A stretch of 5,776 nt of DNA from contig JAUVGS010000153.1 in NCBI GenBank assembly GCA_030593665.1, forward strand, positions 1 through 5,776, written 5' to 3'. Positions 1-5,776 of the stretch are shown here, one piece after another. Made by a program: the position numbers and the translations under genes. The DNA comes from Chitinivibrionales bacterium (lineage in GTDB: Bacteria; Fibrobacterota; Chitinivibrionia; Chitinivibrionales; JANQEN01). The notes beneath the pieces were generated by a model. That model worked only from the letters and a program-made list of their open reading frames with translations, did not search any database and had not been told where the DNA came from. Position 1 is the first letter of the stretch. Each line of letters starts with the position of its first letter.

Positions 1-1
1 G

Positions 2-2548
2 GAAACCGAGTTTGTGTTACTTGGCGGAGATACAAAAATTATTCCATTGGAAACAGTTTCTGCATCAGGCGGCGGTTCAAGTAAAAATATACCAACCGAT
101 CTTCCCTACCAGTGTTTAGATCAAACATCGTGGAAGGACGATTGGGAAGCGGAAGTTTTTATCGGACGTATTTCAGCGGATGATGCAACTGAGTTTTCAA
201 ATCAGGTATTTAAGATACTCGCCTATGAAACAGATCAATTAACTGAAAGTTATATGACAACCGGACTCGGTCTTGGTGAGAAACTGGATAGTAAGACCTA
301 TGGTAAAAAAGCAATGGAGCAGTTGCAGGCCCTCTTTTCAAGTGACTGGAGTTTTGACGGGTTGTATGATCAGGACGGCACATGGTCAAAGACCAAGCTG
401 ATTGAGATGATAAATACCTCTTCGTACAGCAATATTGATCATCTTGGTCATTCTAATCCAACCTATACCATGAAATTGAAAAATGGTGATGAAAATAAAT
501 TAACGAACACGAATTTTAATTTTACCAAATCACAGGGTTGTGATCCGGGGGCCTTTGACAAAGACTGTATTGCCGAGCGGTTTACCACTTCAACCCGCAC
601 GGGAATGTTTGCCGTTGTATTTAATTCAAGATCCGGATGGTATGATCCCGGCAATCCCACGGGCGGTTCCAGTCAAAAGGTTCACGTATCTTTCTGGAAA
701 GCGTGTTGGGAAAAGGATATGAATTATTTCAGTGAGTTTAATGAATATTCTCACAGGATGAATACCAGTAAGGAATGGGATATACTTGAATCAAACCTTT
801 TCGGCGACCCTGCCACACCGTTCCGAGGGAAAGAGGTACCACCATTTCTGCAGGTCATGTCACCCAATGGCGGCGATCGCTGGGAGCAGGGAAGAACATT
901 TTCAATTGTCTGGGATGATAATTTTGATGATAATGTAAAGATTGAATTGCTTAAAGGCGGTTCTGCAAAAGAGGAACTGGCGGCATCGGTGCCCGGTAAT
1001 GGTTCCTGGGAATGGACTATTGCAGCCGATTTTCCGTTAGGGACAGATTATAAGATAAGAATCACTTGTGTTGTGCAGGATACTCTGACTGACGATAGTG
1101 ATGAAGATTTTATTATTGAGGTTAAATCAAATCTTGTCCTGAAAACGCCAAATGGAGGAGAAATAATCGAAAAGGGTAGTGATGTTGAGATTACCTGGGA
1201 GGATAATCTTGATGAAGAGGTGGCTCTTGGTCTTTTTAGAGGCGAAAAATATTATAAACCAATTGTTGCAACAACACCCAGCAATGGCTCTTATACTTGG
1301 ACTGTGCCGGATAATATTGCAAGTGATAGTAATTATACGATTCAGGTAACCGGTACAGAAAAAGACTGGCTCTACGATGAGAGTGATGATGCACTCTCAA
1401 TTCAGAATCCAACTATCAGGAATTTCCCTTATGTCCGGGATTTTGATGATTTTGATACTAATTCGGTTATACTCAGACATTATTGGGAACAGCTTGATGA
1501 TGATGATTTCGACTGGACCGTATTTACCGGACCGACACCTTCTCAACAATACGTAAGCACCGGTCCCACGGGTGACCATACTTCAGGGGATGGAAATTAT
1601 ATCTATTGTGAAGCGTCGGGGAATAATAATCCCGATAAGGCAATGCATGTCATCACCCCGATGTTTGATTTCAATTGTATCAAAAAACCGGAGCTTACTT
1701 TCTGGGCACACATGAAAAGCGATTCGAACACCATGGGTGATCTGTATATTGATATCGCAACCGATGGTTCCTGGGAGGAAGGTGTGATACATTTAAAGGA
1801 TGATCATGGCGATCCTTGGTTCGAGAACAAACTGGATATGGCTGCTTATGAAGGTAAAATTGTGCAGTTTAAATTCCGTGGAGTAACTGGTTCCAGCTGG
1901 TGCGGTGATATCTGTGTTGATGACTTCAAGATCGATGGCGTCATGATAGTGCCACCGAAGATTACAAAGAACCCCGATGCCCAGACTGTCGAAGAGGGAA
2001 AAACAGCAACGTTTGCTGTAACGGCTGACGGAGAACCGCCTTTGAGCTATCAGTGGCAGGTGACAGATGACCAGAGTATCTGGGAAGATGTAACCGGCGC
2101 TATTGATCTTTCTTATACAACCTCTGTACTTGAAGTCTCTGACAGCGGTTCCTTGCATCGGTGTATCGTGAGTAATCCTGCAGGCAGTGATACCAGTAGC
2201 GCAGCCACATTAAATGTGGAAAAAATTGTGGAAATTATTAATGTAGTAAATGTCAACAAAGACCGTTTTGACATTGCACCCAATCCGGCAGATCGAACCG
2301 GAGAGAAAATGAACTTCAGCTTCAAGGTGGAAAATGTGAAAGAAGCTGAATTGTGTGTCTATGATGCTCTTGGCGGCAGGGTCTTTACTGCTTCTTTAGA
2401 TAATGGTGTCGCGCAGTGGGACCTGGTCAATGTGGAAACCGGTAGAAAGGTTGCTGATGATCAGTACCTGGCTGTGCTCTGGGTAACATATATTGATGGG
2501 ACGATAGAACAGATAACCAAGAGCGTTGGTGTGGAAGATAAACAATAA
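2..2548 (+). CDS. Gingipain-like C25 family cysteine protease with Ig-like, MAM-like and C-terminal sorting-type domains; 5' end missing
   Basis: The frame is open to the window edge (E-T-E-F-V-L-L-G-G-D), so the signal peptide, any propeptide and the start of the peptidase domain lie upstream; the GTG at 14 is an internal Val. Residues are numbered from that codon. Residues 1-275 are the C25 peptidase: a VLLGGD strand, EVFIGRI, a His motif HLGHSNPTY (catalytic H146, 449-451), a Cys motif SQGCDPGAFD (catalytic C176, 539-541), then NSRSGW and the closing NLFGDPATP. The 30-residue His-Cys spacing is close to that of gingipains. Two Kre9/Ser-Thr-anchor-type Ig-like domains follow (about 279-368 and 374-464, each opening with a PNGG motif), then a MAM-like domain (471-641), a bacterial Ig domain lacking the first Cys (648-736), and a FlgD-Ig-like tail starting FDIAPNP (752-844). 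The expected role is an endopeptidase exported to the cell surface or medium, possibly by a type IX-like system (inferred). Substrate specificity (Arg, Lys or other) cannot be read from this sequence. Confidence 0.9.
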   Translation, partial: ETEFVLLGGDTKIIPLETVSASGGGSSKNIPTDLPYQCLDQTSWKDDWEAEVFIGRISADDATEFSNQVFKILAYETDQLTESYMTTGLGLGEKLDSKTYGKKAMEQLQALFSSDWSFDGLYDQDGTWSKTKLIEMINTSSYSNIDHLGHSNPTYTMKLKNGDENKLTNTNFNFTKSQGCDPGAFDKDCIAERFTTSTRTGMFAVVFNSRSGWYDPGNPTGGSSQKVHVSFWKACWEKDMNYFSEFNEYSHRMNTSKEWDILESNLFGDPATPFRGKEVPPFLQVMSPNGGDRWEQGRTFSIVWDDNFDDNVKIELLKGGSAKEELAASVPGNGSWEWTIAADFPLGTDYKIRITCVVQDTLTDDSDEDFIIEVKSNLVLKTPNGGEIIEKGSDVEITWEDNLDEEVALGLFRGEKYYKPIVATTPSNGSYTWTVPDNIASDSNYTIQVTGTEKDWLYDESDDALSIQNPTIRNFPYVRDFDDFDTNSVILRHYWEQLDDDDFDWTVFTGPTPSQQYVSTGPTGDHTSGDGNYIYCEASGNNNPDKAMHVITPMFDFNCIKKPELTFWAHMKSDSNTMGDLYIDIATDGSWEEGVIHLKDDHGDPWFENKLDMAAYEGKIVQFKFRGVTGSSWCGDICVDDFKIDGVMIVPPKITKNPDAQTVEEGKTATFAVTADGEPPLSYQWQVTDDQSIWEDVTGAIDLSYTTSVLEVSDSGSLHRCIVSNPAGSDTSSAATLNVEKIVEIINVVNVNKDRFDIAPNPADRTGEKMNFSFKVENVKEAELCVYDALGGRVFTASLDNGVAQWDLVNVETGRKVADDQYLAVLWVTYIDGTIEQITKSVGVEDKQ
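848..1936 (+). repeat. Accessory module block, copy 1: two Kre9-type Ig-like domains plus MAM-like domain
   Basis: This stretch of the C25 protease gene is paralogous to 4055-4864 in the next gene. The Ig-like part has the family pattern SPNGG...W(E)xG...I.W.....VKIELxKG, and it occurs twice here but once in the other gene. The MAM-like part (1424-1936) shares about 111 of 171 residues with its partner by hand count, including YWEQLD, GPTPSQQY, STGPTGDHTSG, PELTFWA and MKSDSNTMGD. The longest exact nucleotide match I found is 20 bases (1721-1740 with 4649-4668). Most other conserved codons differ at synonymous positions, so the duplication looks old and held by selection on the protein. Confidence 0.8.
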
Positions 2549-2554
2549 TTATTA

Positions 2555-2644
2555 GAGGTAATTGCAAAAGGCGTATCTTTATTACCTCCCAGGATGGGTA
2601 ATTTTGACTATGTTTAATAGTATTACGGCTTATGCAATTACCTC
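2555..2644. repeat. 90-base palindromic element with perfect 12-base terminal inverted repeats (MITE-like or regulatory hairpin)
   Basis: The left end GAGGTAATTGCA (2555-2566) is the exact reverse complement of the right end TGCAATTACCTC (2633-2644). Allowing mismatches, the two arms match at 24 of 30 positions (2555-2584 against 2615-2644). The element is flanked on both sides by ATTA (2551-2554 and 2645-2648), which looks like a 4-base target duplication. An inner pairing ATTACC/GGTAAT (2581-2586 with 2597-2602) lies in the middle. It fills most of the gap between the two protease genes and has no coding capacity. It may be a small non-autonomous transposable element or an intergenic RNA hairpin; a second genomic copy would be needed to choose. 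Confidence 0.6.
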
Positions 2645-2659
2645 ATTACGTAAAACGAT

Positions 2660-2665
2660 AGGAAG
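2660..2665 (+). promoter_or_regulatory. Ribosome binding site of the papain-like protease gene
   Basis: AGGAAG lies 6 bases before the ATG at 2672. It supports that ATG as the start, which also puts a complete signal peptide at the N terminus. The site lies outside the 90-base palindrome, 15 bases past its right end. Confidence 0.6.
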
Positions 2666-2671
2666 TGGAAA

Positions 2672-5173
2672 ATGGTACAAACGATACTTTTTCGCTTAGC
2701 ATCAATTTTTATCATCGTCATACTATTTACCAATCAAATTCACGGTCAACGGGCTATTTTTGATGAATTCGGGAATGAGACCGGATTGACAAACTTGAAT
2801 CCTGACCCGGATGGGGAACCATGGATTGCCGGCGGTATGAAGCCGATGACACCTGCGCAGGAACTGCGAGCTGCGCAAATTCCTGAACTTGAAGTGCCCG
2901 AAGAAATAGTAAGACGGCAACTGCCAAGTGAAGTCGTTTTAGTGGATGACCCTGAATTCGCCCCTATTTTTAATCAGGCGGGCGGCAGTTGCGCTCAGGC
3001 AAGCGGCGTTTCCTATCTATATTCCTTTCAGATTAATGTGCTTGAGGGTGTTTCTGCGACGTCAGATAATACCAGGGCATATGGATATACCCATAACTTT
3101 CTCAATAATGGTAAAAACAGTTCCGGCTCATGGTACTGGGATGGATGGGATATCATTGAAAAAACCGGATGTCCCACAAAGAAAACATTCCATGGCGCAT
3201 TAAACGGCGGCCTGAGTGGTACCCGCTATATGGATGGGTATGACAGATGGCATACGGCAAATGACAATCGTATTACTGAACAATTTAAAATAAGTATAAA
3301 AAGCATGGCGGATATTGACAAAATGAAGAACTGGTTCTACGATCAGAACGGCGCAAACGCCGATAAAAAAGGCGGGTGTCTGGTATTTGCCGCAAAGGCA
3401 GGATCGGCGTCAAGTAATTCCACCGTACAGTCCGGCCCCTATGCCGGTGAACCGCTCTGTACAAAATTGAGTGCACAGGATATGGATCATGCAATGACCT
3501 TTGCCGGGTACTGTGATGAAGCAAAGGCGGTTCTACTGGTTAACAGTTGGGGAAATTGGGAAAATAAAGGAACCGTATGGGTAAGTTATAACAGCCTTAT
3601 CAATGGCGGCTTGTATAAGGATGAAGTTCAGGGTGTGAAAGTCGGACGCTATGTGCCGAAGCTTGAGTGTAAAATTAAAGTCTCCCACAGCTCAAGAAAA
3701 GGGCTTACGCTCACTACCGGTTTTTCAAACAATGTTAATGCGACATCTCCTGCTGAAACAAAGAATTATAAACGTGCATTCAAAAAGACCGGCGGCACAC
3801 ATCCTTTAGGCGGTAAGGGCGGTCCCCAGGAGATAGAGATCGGCCTGGATATATCAGAATTTGCAGATATGATAACCGGGGGAGATGCTAAAATATTTCT
3901 CGTTGCCTCTTCAAGCAGCGGCAGCGGCAAAATTATCAGTTTTTCTGTCATGGATTATACAAGCGGACCCGTACCGCAGGAATTTATTTGTGACGAGTCG
4001 AATGTTACTATCGGCACGTCAACGACACTGTCTGTAATACTTTCTTCAAGTCCCACTATTTCCTTTGTCTCACCAAGTGCGGGCCAGGAAGTAGAACAGT
4101 TCACCAAACACAGTATTAAATGGGGAGATAATATTGACGGTAAGGTGAAGATCGAACTGTACAAAGGCAGTTCGCTGAAGGAGACGCTTGCAAGCTCAAC
4201 CGAGAGTGATGGCGAATTTGTCTGGGATATTCCGGCTGACCAGGAACTTGGCGATGATTATACCATCAAAGTTATAAGTATTGACGATCCGAGTGTGAAT
4301 GATGAGAGTGCGGCTTTCAGTGTTATTGCGGAAATACTCATTGCTGAATTTCCCTATATTCAGGATTTTGAGGACATGGATACCGGCGCAGTCAGGCCGC
4401 TGTCCGAGTACTGGGAACAGCTTGACGGCGATGATTTTGACTGGATAGTTATAAACGGCCCGACACCATCACAGCAATATGAGAGCACCGGACCAACCGG
4501 CGATCATACATCCGGATCAGGGAAATATATTTACATTGAGGCATCGAATCAGAATAATCCGACTAAAAAAGCTGACATGATAACACCCAAGTTTAATCTG
4601 AAATCTGTCAAAAATCCGGAACTGACTTTCTGGGCGCAGATGAAAAGTGATTCGAACACCATGGGTGACATATACCTGGATATCGAAGTTGACGGTATCT
4701 GGAAAAATGATGTGCTCCATTTGACCGATGACCATGGCAGTGAGTGGTTTGAGGTAAAGCAGGATCTGACCAATTATGTCGGTGAGCGGGTACGGTTCAG
4801 ATTCCGCGGTATCACCGGTGAATCCTGGTGCGGTGACATGTGTATCGATGACTTCATAATCGATGCTGAAACTGCAAATAATCCGGTAGCTATAGCACCG
4901 GTGGTTTCTTATAATCTGCATTATGCAGGCGCGTATCTCATGTATTCAATTCCGGAGATACAGGGTTTGGGCAGCCGTCAGGTTAGTCTGAAGCTGTATA
5001 ATGTCCAGGGGCAGTTGGTGCAGACTTTAGTAAACAATTCGGTTCCGGCCGGGCGTCATATGATACGTGTTGACAAATTACAAAACAATGGCCGGGCGCT
5101 TGCCACGGGCCTGTATGTTTGCAGAATGGAAGCGGGTGTATTTACCCAAACGGTTACGGTGATCCTGAAGTAA
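2672..5173 (+). CDS. Secreted papain-like (C1-type) cysteine protease with Ig-like, MAM-like and T9SS-type C-terminal domains
   Basis: This is a complete protein of 833 residues. Residues 1-25 form a signal peptide: R8 is followed by the hydrophobic stretch LASIFIIVILF, with likely cleavage near HG-QR. A short pro-region runs to about residue 90. The C1-type peptidase spans about 91-328: oxyanion Gln Q102 and nucleophile C107 in FNQAGGSCAQASG (Cys codon 2990-2992), H273 in MDHAMTFAGY, and N291 in LLVNSWGNW, so the full papain set is present and an active enzyme is expected. Trp, usual after the papain Cys, is Ala here. Next come a beta-rich region I cannot assign (331-458), one Kre9-type Ig-like domain (462-551), a MAM-like domain (560-731), and a C-terminal tail (about 745-833) with LYNVQGQLVQTL, VPAGRH and ATGLYVCRM, as in T9SS-type sorting domains. 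It follows the C25 protease gene by 123 bases on the same strand; no clear promoter of its own was seen, so co-transcription is possible. Surface or extracellular protein degradation is inferred. Confidence 0.9.
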   Translation: MVQTILFRLASIFIIVILFTNQIHGQRAIFDEFGNETGLTNLNPDPDGEPWIAGGMKPMTPAQELRAAQIPELEVPEEIVRRQLPSEVVLVDDPEFAPIFNQAGGSCAQASGVSYLYSFQINVLEGVSATSDNTRAYGYTHNFLNNGKNSSGSWYWDGWDIIEKTGCPTKKTFHGALNGGLSGTRYMDGYDRWHTANDNRITEQFKISIKSMADIDKMKNWFYDQNGANADKKGGCLVFAAKAGSASSNSTVQSGPYAGEPLCTKLSAQDMDHAMTFAGYCDEAKAVLLVNSWGNWENKGTVWVSYNSLINGGLYKDEVQGVKVGRYVPKLECKIKVSHSSRKGLTLTTGFSNNVNATSPAETKNYKRAFKKTGGTHPLGGKGGPQEIEIGLDISEFADMITGGDAKIFLVASSSSGSGKIISFSVMDYTSGPVPQEFICDESNVTIGTSTTLSVILSSSPTISFVSPSAGQEVEQFTKHSIKWGDNIDGKVKIELYKGSSLKETLASSTESDGEFVWDIPADQELGDDYTIKVISIDDPSVNDESAAFSVIAEILIAEFPYIQDFEDMDTGAVRPLSEYWEQLDGDDFDWIVINGPTPSQQYESTGPTGDHTSGSGKYIYIEASNQNNPTKKADMITPKFNLKSVKNPELTFWAQMKSDSNTMGDIYLDIEVDGIWKNDVLHLTDDHGSEWFEVKQDLTNYVGERVRFRFRGITGESWCGDMCIDDFIIDAETANNPVAIAPVVSYNLHYAGAYLMYSIPEIQGLGSRQVSLKLYNVQGQLVQTLVNNSVPAGRHMIRVDKLQNNGRALATGLYVCRMEAGVFTQTVTVILK
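4055..4864 (+). repeat. Accessory module block, copy 2: one Kre9-type Ig-like domain plus MAM-like domain
   Basis: This is the partner of 848-1936. It has one Ig-like domain (VKIELYKGSSLKETLASS, compared with VKIELLKGGSAKEELAAS in copy 1) followed by the MAM-like domain at 4349-4864. The MAM part keeps the acidic start DGDDFDW, the GPTPSQQY and TGPTGDHTSG core, and the end motif WCGDMCIDDF. Only the Cys pair in that end motif is shared with copy 1; the two extra Cys of copy 1 (C532, C555) are absent here. Confidence 0.8.
5074..5111 (-). terminator. Possible intrinsic terminator of the STAS gene, inside the protease coding sequence
   Basis: Read on the minus strand, 5111 to 5090 gives GGCC, an internal loop, GGC, loop AAGC, GCC, then GGCC. 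That is seven G-C pairs in two blocks with an asymmetric internal loop. It is followed by ATTGTTTTGTAATTTG (5089-5074), which is T-rich but not a clean U-tract. It starts 43 bases after the STAS stop codon. Because it lies within codons of the convergent protease gene, the GC-rich stretch could equally be ordinary coding sequence. Confidence 0.35.
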
Positions 5174-5486
5174 TATTGAGCGCAATATGCAGATTCGTAG
5201 AGTTGATAAGCCTGTTAATGTAGGATTCAGGGGCTGTATTGGAATTATAAATGATTAATGATCGTTGTTCCTTTTGTAACGTATTGGAATGGTATACTAT
5301 CAGGCCCAGACCGTGACTGTCAATGTATTCCAACTGACTTATATCAATACCGACCTGCACCTGCCCTGTTTTGGCAAGATTCCTCAGTTCATGTGAAAAC
5401 CGAAACGCGTCAGTGTCCATCAGGGAGCCTTTAAGCTGTAACACCGGTACGCTGTTATAATATTTCTGTGTTATTTCAAAACCCAT
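5154..5486 (-). CDS. Stand-alone STAS-domain protein, anti-sigma factor antagonist type (SpoIIAA-like)
   Basis: With the ATG at 5486-5484 the protein has 110 residues and is essentially one STAS domain. It shows the opening strand pattern FEITQKYYNSVPVLQLKGSL, a central strand VQVGIDISQLEYID, and the signature DSHGLGLIV. S57 (codon 5318-5316) occupies the position of the serine that anti-sigma kinases phosphorylate in SpoIIAA. Family knowledge suggests a cytoplasmic partner-switch protein that binds an anti-sigma factor when unphosphorylated; no kinase, phosphatase or sigma gene is visible here. A GTG at 5513 would add nine residues, but it would leave only about 8 bases of leader after the promoter at 5528-5555, whereas the ATG gives about 35, so I prefer the ATG. 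The ribosome site is weak (GGAT about 8 bases upstream). The gene is convergent with the papain-like protease gene and its last 20 bases overlap that gene's end. Confidence 0.8.
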   Translation of the reverse strand: MGFEITQKYYNSVPVLQLKGSLMDTDAFRFSHELRNLAKTGQVQVGIDISQLEYIDSHGLGLIVYHSNTLQKEQRSLIIYNSNTAPESYINRLINSTNLHIALNITSGSP

Positions 5487-5527
5487 CGTGTTATCCGTGG
5501 AAATGGTATACACTACTGCTATACTAT

Positions 5528-5555
5528 ATAATACCTAATTTCTCAAATTTGTCAA
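5528..5555 (-). promoter_or_regulatory. Sigma70-like promoter for the STAS gene
   Basis: On the minus strand there is a perfect -35 box TTGACA (5555-5550), a 16-base spacer, and a -10 box TATTAT (5533-5528, five of six consensus bases). Transcription would begin near 5521. The DNA just upstream is A/T-rich (AATAAAAATC), which could act as an UP element. This is the best promoter match in the window and it helps decide the STAS start codon. Confidence 0.6.
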
Positions 5556-5776
5556 GATTTTTATTACAGAAAGCAATTTATCCTGCAAGAAAAATATTTT
5601 AAAAAAGATTTGATTTTCAAATTAAAAATATTCTAGTTTGATTACCGTGTATTTCATTGAATTGTTTTCATTGAATACTTGGGTACGTGGAGAATATGCA
5701 TGAAATTTCTAAAAGCGATATAAAGAATTATAAGACGTTACAATAAGAAGCAGTGGAATGTACAGTTCAATGTGGG
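5556..5776. other. AT-rich intergenic region upstream of the STAS gene
   Basis: No convincing gene was found on either strand. The part from about 5556 to 5640 is strongly A/T-rich, with A and T tracts and a small TTTGA/TCAAA hairpin. It contains an 11-base direct repeat, TTTCATTGAAT, at 5652-5662 and 5666-5676. The stretch after 5690 has several ATG codons but only very short frames. A divergent gene may begin beyond the window edge, and the ATG at 5758 is open to the end, but six codons are too few to call. Confidence 0.6.

Noticed and set aside
1793..2158. Open frame of 121 codons on the minus strand inside the C25 protease gene
   Set aside because: It lies antisense to the MAM-like and Ig-like region, has no recognisable domain and no supporting ribosome site. 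The plus-strand frame has clear domain matches throughout.
2604..2635. Possible promoter for the papain-like protease gene starting with TTGACT at 2604-2609
   Set aside because: The -35 box is good, but no acceptable -10 box occurs at 16-18 bases; the nearest candidates (CTTATG, TTATGC) are poor and too far away.
4517..4921. Open frame of 134 codons on the minus strand inside the papain-like protease gene
   Set aside because: It is antisense to the second MAM-like domain, in the same relative place as the antisense frame in the first gene. The shared antisense openness follows from the duplicated protein module and is not evidence for a gene.
5173..5188. Hairpin ATATTG-AGCG-CAATAT just after the papain-like protease stop codon as a terminator
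   Set aside because: The stem is only 6 pairs, mostly A-T, and no T-run follows it, so intrinsic termination is not supported.
5487..5513. GTG start at 5513 for the STAS gene
   Set aside because: It would leave about 8 bases of leader after the best promoter and adds nine residues before the usual start of the STAS fold. The ATG at 5486 fits better.
5696..5746. Short frame of 16 codons (MHEISKSDIKNYKTLQ) with GGAG just upstream
   Set aside because: The ribosome-site spacing is only about 3 bases, no promoter is convincing and the peptide resembles nothing I know. It could be a leader peptide of a gene past the window, but there is not enough evidence to annotate it.
1..5776. CRISPR array, tRNA, rRNA, or insertion sequence with transposase
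   Set aside because: No regularly spaced repeats, tRNA-like cloverleaf, rRNA motif or transposase-like protein was seen. The only repeat structures are the 90-base palindrome, the paralogous protein modules and the 11-base direct repeat.

Overview
The window comes from a bacterial chromosome or contig with moderate GC, tight coding sequence and AT-rich intergenic DNA. Both large proteins are secreted, multidomain cysteine proteases. They carry Ig-like and MAM-like adhesion modules and C-terminal beta domains that resemble FlgD-Ig or type IX secretion (T9SS) sorting tails. That combination is typical of the Fibrobacterota/Bacteroidota (FCB) group, and a Fibrobacterota/Chitinispirillum-like host is a reasonable guess. 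No rRNA, tRNA or marker gene is present to confirm it.

Layout: (1) Positions 2-2548 (+) hold the 3' part of a gingipain-like (clan CD, family C25) protease gene whose 5' end lies outside the window. (2) Positions 2549-2671 are a 123-base gap dominated by a 90-base palindromic element (2555-2644) with 12-base perfect terminal inverted repeats flanked by ATTA on each side. (3) Positions 2672-5173 (+) hold a complete papain-like (clan CA, C1-type) secreted protease gene with a signal peptide. (4) Positions 5154-5486 (-) hold a small stand-alone STAS-domain protein of the anti-sigma factor antagonist type. It is convergent with the papain-like gene, overlaps its 3' end by 20 bases, and is driven by a good sigma70-like promoter at 5528-5555. 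(5) Positions 5556-5776 are AT-rich and show no convincing gene, only an 11-base direct repeat with 14-base spacing.

The main point of interest is that two unrelated catalytic heads, C25 and C1, sit in adjacent genes on paralogous tails (Kre9-type Ig-like domain plus a MAM-like domain about 65% identical by hand count). This suggests module shuffling and a shared surface target or substrate, with the pair working as an extracellular protein-degrading set. The STAS gene is probably a separate regulatory unit. Nothing in the sequence links it functionally to the proteases beyond the convergent overlap.
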